A stretch of DNA of 64,000 bases from Rhytidiadelphus loreus (lineage: Eukaryota; Streptophyta; Bryopsida; Hypnales; Hylocomiaceae), in contig OX344764.1 in assembly GCA_947034895.1 (NCBI GenBank), positions 44,869,348-44,933,347 of the forward strand, written 5' to 3'. Each line of letters opens with the position of its first letter. Position 1 is the first letter of the stretch. Both the position numbers and the translations under genes were made by a program. Below the pieces are notes generated by a model. The model did not search any database, was not told where the DNA came from, and was given only the letters and a program-made list of their open reading frames with translations. This document shows positions 24,370-36,058 of this stretch, piece after piece.

Positions 24370-27300
24370 TTATAGGGCACGCTTAATGTATTTTGAGTCC
24401 CATATGGCCATCGACCCCTTTGCATCTTCAATATTAACCTGCTCAGCGTCTTCCTTGGGATACATGAGCTGAACACCTTCCTGTAGAATGTCACGCACGT
24501 CCACCTTCACCCATGATGGTGGTATTTCCATGAAGTGAAACTTGTGTTGACCTGGAAGTCCACTTATTGTTGCCGTTGCTATCTTACATCGCTTGGCGCG
24601 TGGATTCATGATAAATACTTCGTCTCCAATGTCCAATTGTCCCTGCAAATGAGGGTGAAAATAAGTTGCTTCTATAATCCACACTCATGAGAATAATGCT
24701 CCTTCCTTGACTAAATAGGCCTTCACTACAGCTTCACATATACATGACTACTGAAAACGCATTAACTAGTACTTCACTTCTCTGTGACTGGGACAAGACT
24801 CGATCATGACTGGGACACCACTGAACAGAGTGAGTGTCCACAATTAATTACTACACGCACTCTGAACTTCAACGAGGAACAGCTTATGGCTGCAGGCGAA
24901 GTTCTACACGGACGAAGTGAATTATTGTTTGCATCTTCAGTTGTGACTAATACATGACTACCGCGTAACTGCAAGCCCACTTGGAAATGTCTACAACTAC
25001 ACTAAGACTGAGCATCAACGCAAAGACTACAGTTCAATGACTGTACAGCTTATGAGTTCGTGAGAGGGGTTAGTAAAATTGCGACACACCTTTTTTGATG
25101 CCCCGTCACGTTTCGGCTCCACGGTGGCCACCACCTTGCTCCTCGTTTCCCGCTTCTCGGTGCGCACCTACAGACACATGTAACACTTGTGAGATTGGAA
25201 GAACAACGGAAGGTGAGGGGATGCTCTCACAGTGCCGCAAATGTGGTGCACTGTCCCGTCACCTTCCACAAGGTCCAAGAACTCATACGGTACCCTGCTT
25301 CTGCGTTTCTGTAACATTTCTGCCTTGGATTCATTCACAATTTGGGGGTACTTCGATCGGAATTCCTTGACGTCGGTGCATTTCCACAGCTCCTCCAATA
25401 GTGGCCACAAAAAACACTTTAGGTACTCCCTGTCGTCGGACAAGTTGCGCAACCACTTCACATAGAACGGAGTGGTGACAAATGCATTTGCCACAGGGTT
25501 CCCTTCTATTCTACCGTAGCTACAGTCCACTATGAATGTACTTGACGCACTAAAGGCGGGCCAAGCCGCATACACTACGTTCAAGTCCTTCACAAACCCT
25601 GTGCTTTCACTGTTCAGGACGTCCCCTACCTCACTAGATTCAGAAGACCAAGAGAAAAGGGGGACCGGATTTGAGGACGCTGGCACCCCAGCTAGCATAG
25701 TAGGAACCACGTCCAACATGTAGCAAGCGCGGCTGCTCCCCCAAAATGCAACGGTGAAGTGTGAGAAACAACGGGATAAGAATGTCTTCAGCCAAGGCCG
25801 AAACACGACTCTTCTAAGGGCTGTCTTGGTACTTGCCCGTATACTACTGTTTGGGTTTGGTCTGGTTAGAAGGCTAGCATCAACTAGTGTTCCCTGTACG
25901 TTTAAGATAAGCAATTTGCGCCCCCCACTGGTGTTGCCCCCTTTCCTCTCAACCAAGATGTCGGTGAGGGACTTCTGTGGATTAACCTCAGTTACAGCAC
26001 ATTGCGAAAAATGTGCGGAGGCCTTTACCTTCGTTGGAGACTTCATTGGTCTCCAAGACTTCTTTACCGGCGCATCTGGGACGGTCGTGATTGTGGGTTC
26101 CACGTCTAGAACATTTCCTTCACCCCCCTCACCTGCCGCTTTTTTTTCTTCTCTTCCCACGGGCGATACAGCTGGGACACAACGGCAAGGCTCCGACACG
26201 TCTGCCTCAGTCTCAACAAGGACAATGATGTCGTCCACTTTGGATGGCTTGTTGTCTCTTGCAGGGATGTCTTCAATGCCGGCCTTCTCGATAGCCCCCA
26301 CCTCAACTTCCAATGTGACTCCAGTGCTTTCCTCCACTATTTGGTGGGCCTCTTGGACGTTGCCAACCTCTTCTTCTTGAGCGGGTGCCACATCAGTGGG
26401 CTTCAAAGTAGTCTTCATAGCCTCGTCCAATCCGGAAGTATATGGATTGGAATTCTCATCGTCTGCTAGGCTGCCCCCTCCTGCTTGTTCTTTGGGCTCT
26501 ACAGCGCCTATTGAAGCAAGTGTGGCACGAGTTGGTTCAGGCATTACCTCAGCAATGGTGGGGGCTGTGGCATCGGGCGCATGTAGCTCATTTGTTGGAC
26601 TGGGCTCCCGTGAAGCCCTCTTCCACCACGGTGAAGTTGAGATTACCCTGTTCTCTTCGGAGTCGGATGACAGGGTCACGTCTGGCTTTTTGGCTAGCAT
26701 TTCTGCGTTGCACTTCACTGACTGGCCACCATGTCTGGACTTGACAGCAGATGTACGCTTGTTCAGGACTTCTGGTACCGATACGACTCTGTTTCGAGAA
26801 CCAGGCAGCACGCCAGAACCCATTGGCTTTCCTCCAGACCCTTGATTGTCTAGTGCGGATTGGGTGATGGACGGGCTATCTTCGTCCGCTGGCCTAGCCA
26901 TACCCATATAGCTTTTGAACATGTTCCGTAATTCCTCCAACGCCACTGCTTGTACCTCCGAATTTGCCATTACTTGGTTGAACTTAGCGTCCACATCGTG
27001 CTTCAAGGACTCAACAACAGCCATGACAGAGGATTCTCCTACAGCACCCGCACTCTGCCAATTGAAATCAATGAGAAAAGATCCACTTAGGATTTTTACG
27101 CTCGCGCACCAGTAACCCGTAGTCACCATGAAGTCATTCAGTAGTTCTCTTTGGGTTAGCTCACACTTATGGAGATCACATCCATGACTACATTGCAACT
27201 GGGGGACTGAATCGTGACTTCTATGCTATTGCATTTAGGTACAAAGCCGCTTTCATTCAAGCAAACAGAAGTCTGACTACAGAAATGCCCTTATGGAAAA

Positions 27301-29842
27301 TTCGAAACCGTATGAACATGAGGATCTAGCATACGAGCATTTAGCAAGCGGATATGACATGAAGGAGGGTGGTTCATTGCGGTCTTACAAGTAACACCTA
27401 AACAACCAATTTGGCCAACATCATAGGGTCACACTACTAAAACGGTACTCTGCATTTAGTTCCTCTTTCATACACCAAGCGTATCTCATGAACAATGTGG
27501 AAGGAAGGGAGGCTTTGAATTTCACAGGAAGAACTTACCCCACTTGGGACGCCTTGTATTGGACTTTGTTCTCTAATCCCTGGGCTATGCGCCCTACCTT
27601 CTCTCTGCCAGAGAAATGTGATTTTGACATGTTTAAGGTAAAGCAAGAAAACAAAAGCAAAGTGCAGTTTTACCTAGTAAGACAACCTTTTCTACAATTC
27701 TGTGTGCCACTAAGGCCGATGTGAACGACAATGTAAGGGAGTAACAACGTCAAGCATCGTACCGCAATGGGCTTTCCCGCTTTGCCATGCCGCCCCACTT
27801 GTTGATAATTCTTCACGTTATGACGGGCAGCCTGCATCTTCTGTGCCTTCACTTGTTGAGCTTCCGTCTTCCAATATACGATGAGCCAGTCCCATTGGTC
27901 TGTTTGCTCCACATTCAAAGGACATTGTGTCATGCCCTTCAACCACTTCACCTTTAGCCTACATCTCTCGGACTTCAGAAATCTTGATACAACAGTTCTG
28001 AAGCCAATGATGCTCAGCGGCTGGCCCACATACTCGAACTCATTGTCCAATGCGTCTCTCAGCTTCCTCAGCGCTACCGGCTTCTGCTGCGACAAATCCA
28101 CCACACTAAGGTCTAGGAACAATGGCACAAAGTTCCGGATTGCGGCATCCCATGCATTCTTGCCTTCACTAGAAGCATCCACTTCACCAAGCTCGTTCAC
28201 AAACACCCGATTTGCCTTGCATCCTGATGCTGCACGATCTTGGCTCCCTCTGTCGTATTCTCAACGCCTCCTTCGCCGTGAGCTTCGGTCCTTGCTATCT
28301 TGGGAAGTTTGTGGGTATAGCTGGGGCGGACCCGACCACGGAGGGGGAGTTGACGTATGTTGTGGCGGCATCCACTAGGCAGGAACCCATGACCAATTGT
28401 TCCCGAAACGCCCTCCTGTCGGTTGCCGATCCGACGCGGTCTCCATCTGCGCTGCAACCTTCTTCGTTGGTGAATTCTTCACTACTGGGATTTTTTGCCT
28501 TTTAATCTGTTGTTGTATAGGAGGCTCCTCCTCTTGAATGTCGTCATCACTAGAGTCGACGTCATGTTCTTTAAAATCTGCGCACGAGACACCTAAACCC
28601 TAGTAAGGATTTACTGCCTTATAGTCAAGAAAAAAGAAAGGACAAGCCTTCCTACCTTGCAATCCCGCTTTACATTCATAATCCAAGTACGTGACTATGC
28701 ATTTGACTGTGAGCAAGATTGCATGCAACCCTTAGCCATCCTAGAAAAACAAGATCTTCTACTACCAGATAACAACGGCGTTCTCTAAACCCTGAAGCCC
28801 TAAATTCTCAAATAGTGAGCGAGATAACAATTTACCTGCGGCAGCTAACTCCTTGGCGCACTGCTGCTGAACATGGGAACAAGCTATTGCAAGATTCATC
28901 ATACCTTGTGCGATGGCCTCGTCATTGGACCTCGTTGCCTCGGAGGAGGAGTCGTGTTCGCTGGACATGTTGGTGCGATCCGCCGCTGCTCTTCCTGTGC
29001 TTGGATGAGAACGATTCTTCCTCCCTCCGCGTCCTCGAAGGCCAAGCCGCATGGAATACCTACGAGGCGCTTGCTTGCTTTCACTCCCCTGCCGCTTAAT
29101 TCTTGCCTTCGTCTTTTTGGAAAGATGCTCTTCACTGCGTTGTCAACGATAGTGCACCATGAGCTGAAGACAAAGAAAGCGCAATTCAAAGTCCTTGGAC
29201 AACACAACACTCTGGAAATGAGGAGGAATGGTTTCCGCCATGCGCCCTCGTAAGCTACACACCTAAGCGGAAGAGAGAAGACTGGTTAGGGTTTGGAATT
29301 TAATGGCAAGGCTGATTGAATTAGGTTCCACGTGGACAAGCGCCGCCAATAAACCCGGTGACTGTCGCGAGCTTCCCAGATGCGACTAAGCTGTCACTAC
29401 TTGGTGTCTAACATATGACTCCACGGCAACTACAGGAAGACTATGGCAGTCTCCAAGAAAATTGCGCCGTCACAATAAATGTTATTGCGCTCAAAAAGAC
29501 AAAAACCCTAGCATACAGCAAACTCTCACGGGATGCAAGATCTGGCCTTAGGAATTCCCAAGAGCACAACAGGACTATGTGAGAACAGCTTCATAGCTCA
29601 GTACAGTCAGTGCACCATTAGATTAGTGCACTTCATGCGCACAAACAACAAGTGTTGAGTATGCCGAGGGGCCGCTCTCCCTGTACGTATCCTGAAATAC
29701 AGAGTAACGAGGACAAAGCTTACCACTTGGCTTTGGCGATCTCCATAGGGACTATATACTTCTGCAGCTCAGCCACATTCTTATCACGCAGAAGTTCGTA
29801 CGAAGTCTTCAGATGTAGAGGACTGGGCGGCGGTGACTCCAT
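24370..29842 (-). pseudogene. CACTA accessory gene: transposase_24-like region fused to an FCP1/NIF-like HAD domain
   Basis: Seven exons join in phase on the minus strand: 29842-29724, 29134-28836, 28577-27763, 27604-27539, 27054-25231, 25167-25090 and 24642-24370 (1,158 codons with stop). Exon 3 has a Ptta/En/Spm transposase_24-like region (residues about 280-411) from AWDAAIR to the closing GKAGKPIA. Exon 5 starts with a short helical part, then a long acidic Pro/Ser/Glu-rich linker, then an FCP1/NIF-like HAD domain at about residues 813-965: LLILNVQGTLVD, FTVAFWGSSR, KDLNVVY, FIVDCSYGRIEGNP. The motif I aspartates are N818 and Q820 and the motif IV DD is DC, so phosphatase activity is unlikely. 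Exon 7 encodes a beta-rich module (GDEVFIMNP ... MAIWDSKYI). In-frame stops at 28,375-28,377 (TAG) and 28,261-28,263 (TGA) interrupt exon 3. The exon 1 call is the weakest. It could act as the element's TnpA-like factor; this is inferred. Confidence 0.72.
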
Positions 29843-32025
29843 CGTAGTTGCCAAAGTCCTCAAGTGAGACGGGGTGCTTCCTCCAGACTGCACACACGTC
29901 TCCAGGAGACAAGCGGTTTCTTCAATTGGCGCTGCGTGAAGAAGACAGAAGAGCAGGAGCGGCAAAAGGAGACGTTGAACTGCATCCCAGAGCCTCCTCG
30001 TTCTCACGATTTCAAGAGAAACGCCGAAAGTGAAGGACGCTTACATAAATTGGGAGAGGTAAGTGCCACCGCTCACAACTGGAAGTAGTCATGATAATCG
30101 ATTTGGAGTAGGCGGCGGTCATTAATTGCTTGAATCTGCAATTACTTCAACTGTCGGTGTTACTTCAGAGTTCAGGAGGGCTATTCAAACAATCTTCCCT
30201 TGATCTCCGGTTGAAAACTAGAGCAGTCACAACGATTAGTGCAGTAATGGCCATGATCAAGCCTATAGTTGGCTAATTAACTCTTAGTACATCGATTTCA
30301 CAACCGGTTATTACGAAAAAAGACAATCCCTACTGAAGTAGTCATTTTGGGTTCTAGAACTGCGTCTAGACCGGGAGCTACATGTGACTGCAGTCAGACA
30401 TTTAGTATTCAGAAATTGGCCTTCAGGACGTGCAAGTCATGATAAACCACTATGAACCAACTGCTCGTTATGGACCACGAAGAAATTCGACTTGAGGGGC
30501 AGACGCATGTTCCAATGACTCCAAGGCAGTGATTACTATAAACTAAGGCTTCAAAGATTGGAAGTGTATAACAAACACAGTCATTGACGCGATGTTAGAA
30601 AGGGAGCTCAGTAATACTTTGTAGTGGTTTCAACGACAATGCACTGTCCATGCAACTCCATTTAACAATTCCCCTTTTTTGAATCCATGTATCAATCTCA
30701 AAAGACGTCTATAAGCATAGTCAGTACACCTAGGATCAAAGGGTCATCTTCCCGTATTCGGTTGCCACATCCAAGTTCATTCAATAACTCGTACATGACT
30801 ATCATGTAGTCATGTATTAGTCGATCTCACTCATAAATGACTGAGTCATGACTTGGGAGAAAGTCACATACAAGTTGTCCCATAAGACTGCATGAGTTCC
30901 TTGTCAATGAGCAATGTGAAGCCCTAAAATGGTTGTGCATGCACTTTCTACAAGCTTGGCATCCATTTTTATTGGATTTGTCAGTCTATTCATTGAGTCA
31001 CTATTTGATGAAATGATCTGACTACAGACGATAGTCACACATCCAATCCTCCTTGCCATTGCATACATTACAATTATGCCGGGCGTGCAACCTTTGTACA
31101 ATCATTCAAAAGTCTTGTTTTTTGTTTTCCAGTTAGTCCACAATACAATTATACAGGAAGTCATTTACAAGTGGCGGAAGTCATTTACAGACATGAGCTT
31201 GTAGTGTAATGTCAATCATGTACTAGTCTCCATCTGAGACGACCGTTGTAATTCTTAGAATTGTAGTGATTGCAGTTGGGATGAAGACTTCAGGTGTCAA
31301 TGACGGAAGGGTCTTGCAGTGAGTTCTTCTAGTAGTCACGATTGTACTACGCATGAAGAAAAAGCGTATTCTCCTTAGTGCGTTACCAAAAGGAGGACTG
31401 TATTCCAATTAGTGATAGGACGGTTTGCAAATCCACGGGTTAGTCACTTCTTCTTGCCTGGTCTGTTTTACTTTACTTTCGTCTCAATCCACAATGTATT
31501 CATTGCGAGCTTCTTCTTTATCCAAGTGTAGGATATGTAATCTATAACTAGTCTGGAAATACAAGTAAGGGAATTTTTTTTTTAAAGGGTCGCTATGTCA
31601 TCAGCCAATACACCTAAGTGACCTAACATAGTGTCCCGACTGAATGCGAGAGGAGTCCACGTATTTGTGAACGGCATTTCATGTTTTATAATTTTAGTAC
31701 TTGCCTAAAACCTCTGTGACAGTTCCCATCTCCGTAAAGCTTAGGAATCCGTACACGTACAACGCAAGTGCTTCAAAGCTTCTCCATATGCAAACATGTT
31801 CTACTCCTTTCTAAGTCATGCCAAATGAGCTCTAGTCAGTATACAGTACCGGAAGATACATAAACGTCACGCACAAGTCACATAAGTCATCGCGTAGTCA
31901 TGTACTAGTGACGAATGCTGTTTTGGAGTCCTAAATCTCCCATTCTTTGATGACAGTCGTTTTGACATCCCCAATGGTTGTGCATGGGCTGGTTTGTGCA
32001 GAGAATACAACATTCTTCCTATACA
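29843..32025. promoter_or_regulatory. Central divergent promoter region of the CACTA element
   Basis: About 2.2 kb between the two divergent transposon genes. It contains no open gene but has scattered AGTCA/TGACT motifs like those at the element's ends (for example 30,790-30,870 and 31,860-31,910). It presumably holds both promoters and 5' leaders. Confidence 0.5.
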
Positions 32026-35000
32026 ATGATTCCGGCCAGACTTCCACTATCTGACAAGCATAGACAACGACTACGCGATGAGCACCTCTGGAGGAGAGAG
32101 TTGCATAGGGCTGTTGAATACAATGTGACGAAAATTCAATGCCCATGTATGAAATGTCGAGGCCACAAGAAGTTGATTGTACGAAGCGTACGAGAGCACC
32201 TAGTTAAACATGGTAGGGATCCGGAGTGCAGGATTTGGCGAGGACCAGGCACCCGTGACTCCTCAGACGAAGAATGGGAGGGCCACTTGTGAGAACCAAC
32301 GCCTTTGCTTGTATCGCCCATAGATGAGACGGTGGATACTCTTGGGATGATCCAGCAAGCGTCACAACAGGTGGAACGCCCTTTGCCTTCAACGCCTGAG
32401 AGAATAGAGCCTGAAGTGGAAGTTTCTTTGTCACCGGAGGAGAGACTTCAGCGTGAAGTTAGAGACACATTTGCCACAGCAGACTCGGTTCATGAGGAAA
32501 GCATTTCAGTGGGCCCAGACGATGCTGAAGAGGCTGAAGAATGTAGGGACGAGCCTACATCTAATGACAGGAACGTAGAAGAAGATGGAGATGAGAGCAG
32601 CTTCGATGCTAGGGTGTTGGAGGAGTCTTTGGAGCCATTGTATAATGGCTCCCAGTCTAGTAAGCTCGCTGCCACGGTATTGCTCATGAATCTTTGTACA
32701 GTGCATGGGGTGACTAACCACTGTGCCCAGGAACTCTTTAGCCTTCTACATACCCATCTGCTACCCACAGGAAATACTTTGCCAAAAACATACCACGCCG
32801 CAAAGTCTCTAACGGGGAAGCTAGGACTCTCTTACAACACCATACACGCGTGTGAGAGAGGGTGTGTTTTATTTCGTGGCGATCAAGAGAACGCTCTTCG
32901 GTGCCCCAAGTGTGGCGGGCGTCGATATAGAGACGAAGAAAGACGTTGCTTTCCATTAAAGGTTCTTCGTCATTTTCCAATCATTCCTCGACTTCAGAGA
33001 TTGTTCCGGAGCCCGGCGACATCGAAGCTTATGGTTTGGCATACTGAAAACCGGAGCAATCAGCCTGGCGGTGACGGAATGGTTAGGCACCCTTGTGATT
33101 CGAAGGCCTGGCAGCACTTCCATGAAAATGTTGATACAACGTTTGCAGATGATGCGAGGAACACTCACTTTGCTTTGGCGGCTGACGGGGTGAATCCTTT
33201 CAAACAAAACCGTTCATCATGGTCCACATGGCCCGTTCTACTTCTGAATTACAATTTGCCTCCATGGTTGAGTACAAAAAAGTTTTTTGTCCTCCTTGCT
33301 CTATTAATTCCTGGGAAGGAATCAGTAACATCTGAGGTCTTTGACGTTTACTTAGAGCCCCTTGTTGAAGAATTGTTGCAACTATGGACAGGTGTTCCAG
33401 CATATGACATTACGAAGGAGATGGGAGCAGGGCATTCCAACTTCGTGCCATGTTGCTATGGACTATCCACGACTTTCCAGGCTATGGCACAGTAGGAGGA
33501 TTTGCACATCAAGGCTATGCTGCTTGTCCTTGGTGCGGTATGGAGTTGGGAGCAGAACATTCCGTGGAACTTGGTAAGCAAACTTATGGGGGGACACGTC
33601 GTTGGTTCCCTGAGCATCATCCTTATAGACAGGAGTGCATGAAGGGGCATTTTAATGGCTCTATGGAGTACCGCCCTAAACCGCTTGAAGTTACAGTGGA
33701 AGAGCAGGTGCGGTATGCAGTAGAATATGAGGCCTAGAAAACTGCTGGAAATAGAGAGGGTTCGGCAGGTGACCCTTCCAAAATACACGGCGTTAAGAGA
33801 CTGAGCATTCTGTATTTGCTACCTTATTGGAAGGTGAGAGACCTTGGTCCTTCATCTGAGTCATGGAAAAATCTTATGAGTTGGGCAATTGGCCCACATC
33901 TTTGCAGTCACGCTTGAAGTCACGTGAGAGTAGATGTTAAGACTCAGAGAGTCACTATGACTACACGGTGACTGGAAAAGCACTATATGTCAACTCTGTG
34001 CGACTCCGACCCATTGCGTCTGCTTTAGCGTCATGAAATCTGTAAACTGTTGTGGCAATGTCCTTGACCTTCTGACCGAACCATGGATTTTCAGGACCTC
34101 CTCATTCGCTACACCCTCGACGTCATGCATTGCGAGATGAACTTGGCCAAGAACTTCCTCAAAACAATTTGCGGAAAAAAGGACACTGTAAAGGTCCGTC
34201 GAGACTTGCGGAGACAGAATATAAGGGCCCACCTCTGGCTCACAGAGCACCCTCGTAAGCCTGGAAAGATGGTGAAGCCCCGAGCTCCTTATGTCTTGTC
34301 AGAAGAAGAGTTCCAGAAGTTTGCTCATTGTATGGAGGCATTGAAGACACCAAGTGGATTTTCATCAGACCTAGGCAAGTGCATCCGCAAGAAAAACTTT
34401 GGGGGACTGAAGTCCCATGATTTCCACGTTTTGATGCAACAAGTGCTACCCCTCGCACTTCGAGGATTGATGCAACCCCGACCTCGGATGGCAATTATGA
34501 AAATGTGCAAGGTATTTAGACGCCTTTGCACCAAGGTATACAATCCAATTGACTTTCCATCCCTGCAGGTAGATGTTGCGGAAAGCATGGCCTTGTTGGA
34601 GATCGAGTTTCCACCAAGTTTTTTTGACATAATGACTCATCTCCCCTACCATCTGGCAAGGAAGCTCGACCTGTGCGGACCAGTGAGGGCGCGGTGGATG
34701 TACCCGGTGGAACGGTACATGAAGGTTTTGAAGAACCATGTTCGAAACATGGCACGTCCTGAAGCGTGCATGGCAGAGGGATATTTGAAAGATGAATGCC
34801 TTGGTTTTGTTACAGAGTACTTGAAGGGATTTGAAGGCACGCAAAGACGTGTATGGGATGAAGATGAAGAATTTGGTGATGCAGAGGAAGTCTTGCAGGG
34901 GGCGGGGAAGACATTTGTAATGACAGCAGAGCTTCGAGACATAGCCCACCACTATGTGTTGACAAATGTATCCCTAATGCAGGACCTGTATTTGTAAGTA

Positions 35001-36058
35001 CTCAAACTTGTTCCACTATGTACGAATGCGTTTGGATAGAATTCTAGACCACATTGCCAAAAAACATGGACCTCCACAGTAGTCGCAGAGGTTGAATTTC
35101 CTAGTCGGTCTCGGACAGAGGATGGAAGTTGCCTCTAAGTCACTTGTGAGTGAAATACGGAACATGTACTTGAACGCAACTGAGTTGTGACTACTTCAAG
35201 TCATTTGTCAGTGAGTCCCGTGTCTACAATGTTGTTTATTTCACAAAAACTATGCCCTTCACCCTTTATCAAATCAGATCAACGCACAATTCTCGCTTTC
35301 TCACTTACTATGATCTATGCATATGCAAGAAGTGGCAAGAAGAAGAAAGAGAGAATCAATCTACACCTGCACTGGCTGAGTGGATCCAGAGCGTTGTGTT
35401 GGAATCAGAGCTGGACTTAAGGAAGTCTGAGGACATGGACCGCTTCTTGCTGTCTCGGAAGCCTTCACAGAAGGCAACTAGATTTTCAAGAGTGATGGCG
35501 TTTGGTAACCACTTCCGAGTGGAGGACGAGACAACCGCCCGGCTAATAAGCTACAACAGTGGTGTAGCGTCTATGTTTGAATTGTCAACAAGCGATTCTA
35601 GAGAGTCTTCTGTCAACTATGTTGGGGTCTTGAAAGACGTATTGCAACTCGATTACGGAGCATTGAGCACACAAATTATTCTATTGCGGTGCGAGTGGGT
35701 GAAGCCCCAAGACAATAGAGGGAATGTCACGTATACCCGTGATGTGTCTGGCTTTCTTATGGTGAACTTTCGACATAAAATGCCCCGCATGGCAGAGCCA
35801 TTCATTTTTCCTAGCCAAGCTAGCCAAGTATTCTTCTCAGATGTTGTGGAGAAACATGGGTGGAAAATTGTACTCCGCAAAGAACCTAGGGCTCGTCGTG
35901 AAGTAGTGGAGGCAACTAATGCCTTCATCACCACCATAGTGGACACCACTGGCCTCACTGCACCACAACAATTTACAGTTCCTTCAGCGACAGTTAATCT
36001 TGTTGGTGCAATAGAGTTGTCAGCAGAAGAGAGCATATTGGCCCAAGAGCATTACTAG
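32026..36058 (+). pseudogene. Tnp2-type CACTA transposase, interrupted
   Basis: Three exons: 32026-33833, 34095-34993 and 35278-36058, with GT-AG introns that keep phase. Domain order is that of plant CACTA transposases. A transposase-associated N-terminal segment (CPCMKCRGH ... VREHLVKHGRD) is followed by the Tnp2/Transposase_21 core (ERGCVLFRGD, CPKCGGRRYRDE, then AFQLRAMLLWTIHDFPGYG, HQGYAACPWC, and YLLPYWK joined across the intron to DLLIRYTLDVMHCEMN). Next is DUF4218 (LKSHDFHVLMQQVLPLALRG, FPPSFFDIMTHLPYHLA, RWMYPVERYMK) and, in exon 3, DUF4216 (YVGVLKDVLQLDY through QVFFSDVVEKHGW). Lesions: TGA at 32,290-32,292, a frameshift between about 33,420 and 33,434, and TAG at 33,735-33,737. The ATG at 32,026 is the first good one; an upstream in-frame extension lacks an ATG of its own close by. 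It would catalyse excision and insertion if intact. Confidence 0.88.

Noticed and set aside
25754..26845. Plus-strand open frames of 150-208 codons opposite the HAD-like gene
   Set aside because: The minus-strand frame is far longer, joins neighbouring exons in phase and contains recognisable motifs; the plus frames are antisense by-products.
28212..28486. Reading exon 3 of the CACTA accessory gene with two compensating frameshifts instead of two stops
   Set aside because: An alternative frame gives a plausible peptide for part of this stretch, but it needs two indels plus a stop (28,295-28,297). The straight frame matches both splice junctions and needs only two single-base stops.
31195..31207. 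Internal TTGTAGTG as a possible alternative right end of the CACTA element
   Set aside because: It lacks the following AAC duplication and cuts off the transposase; 37,084 satisfies both criteria.
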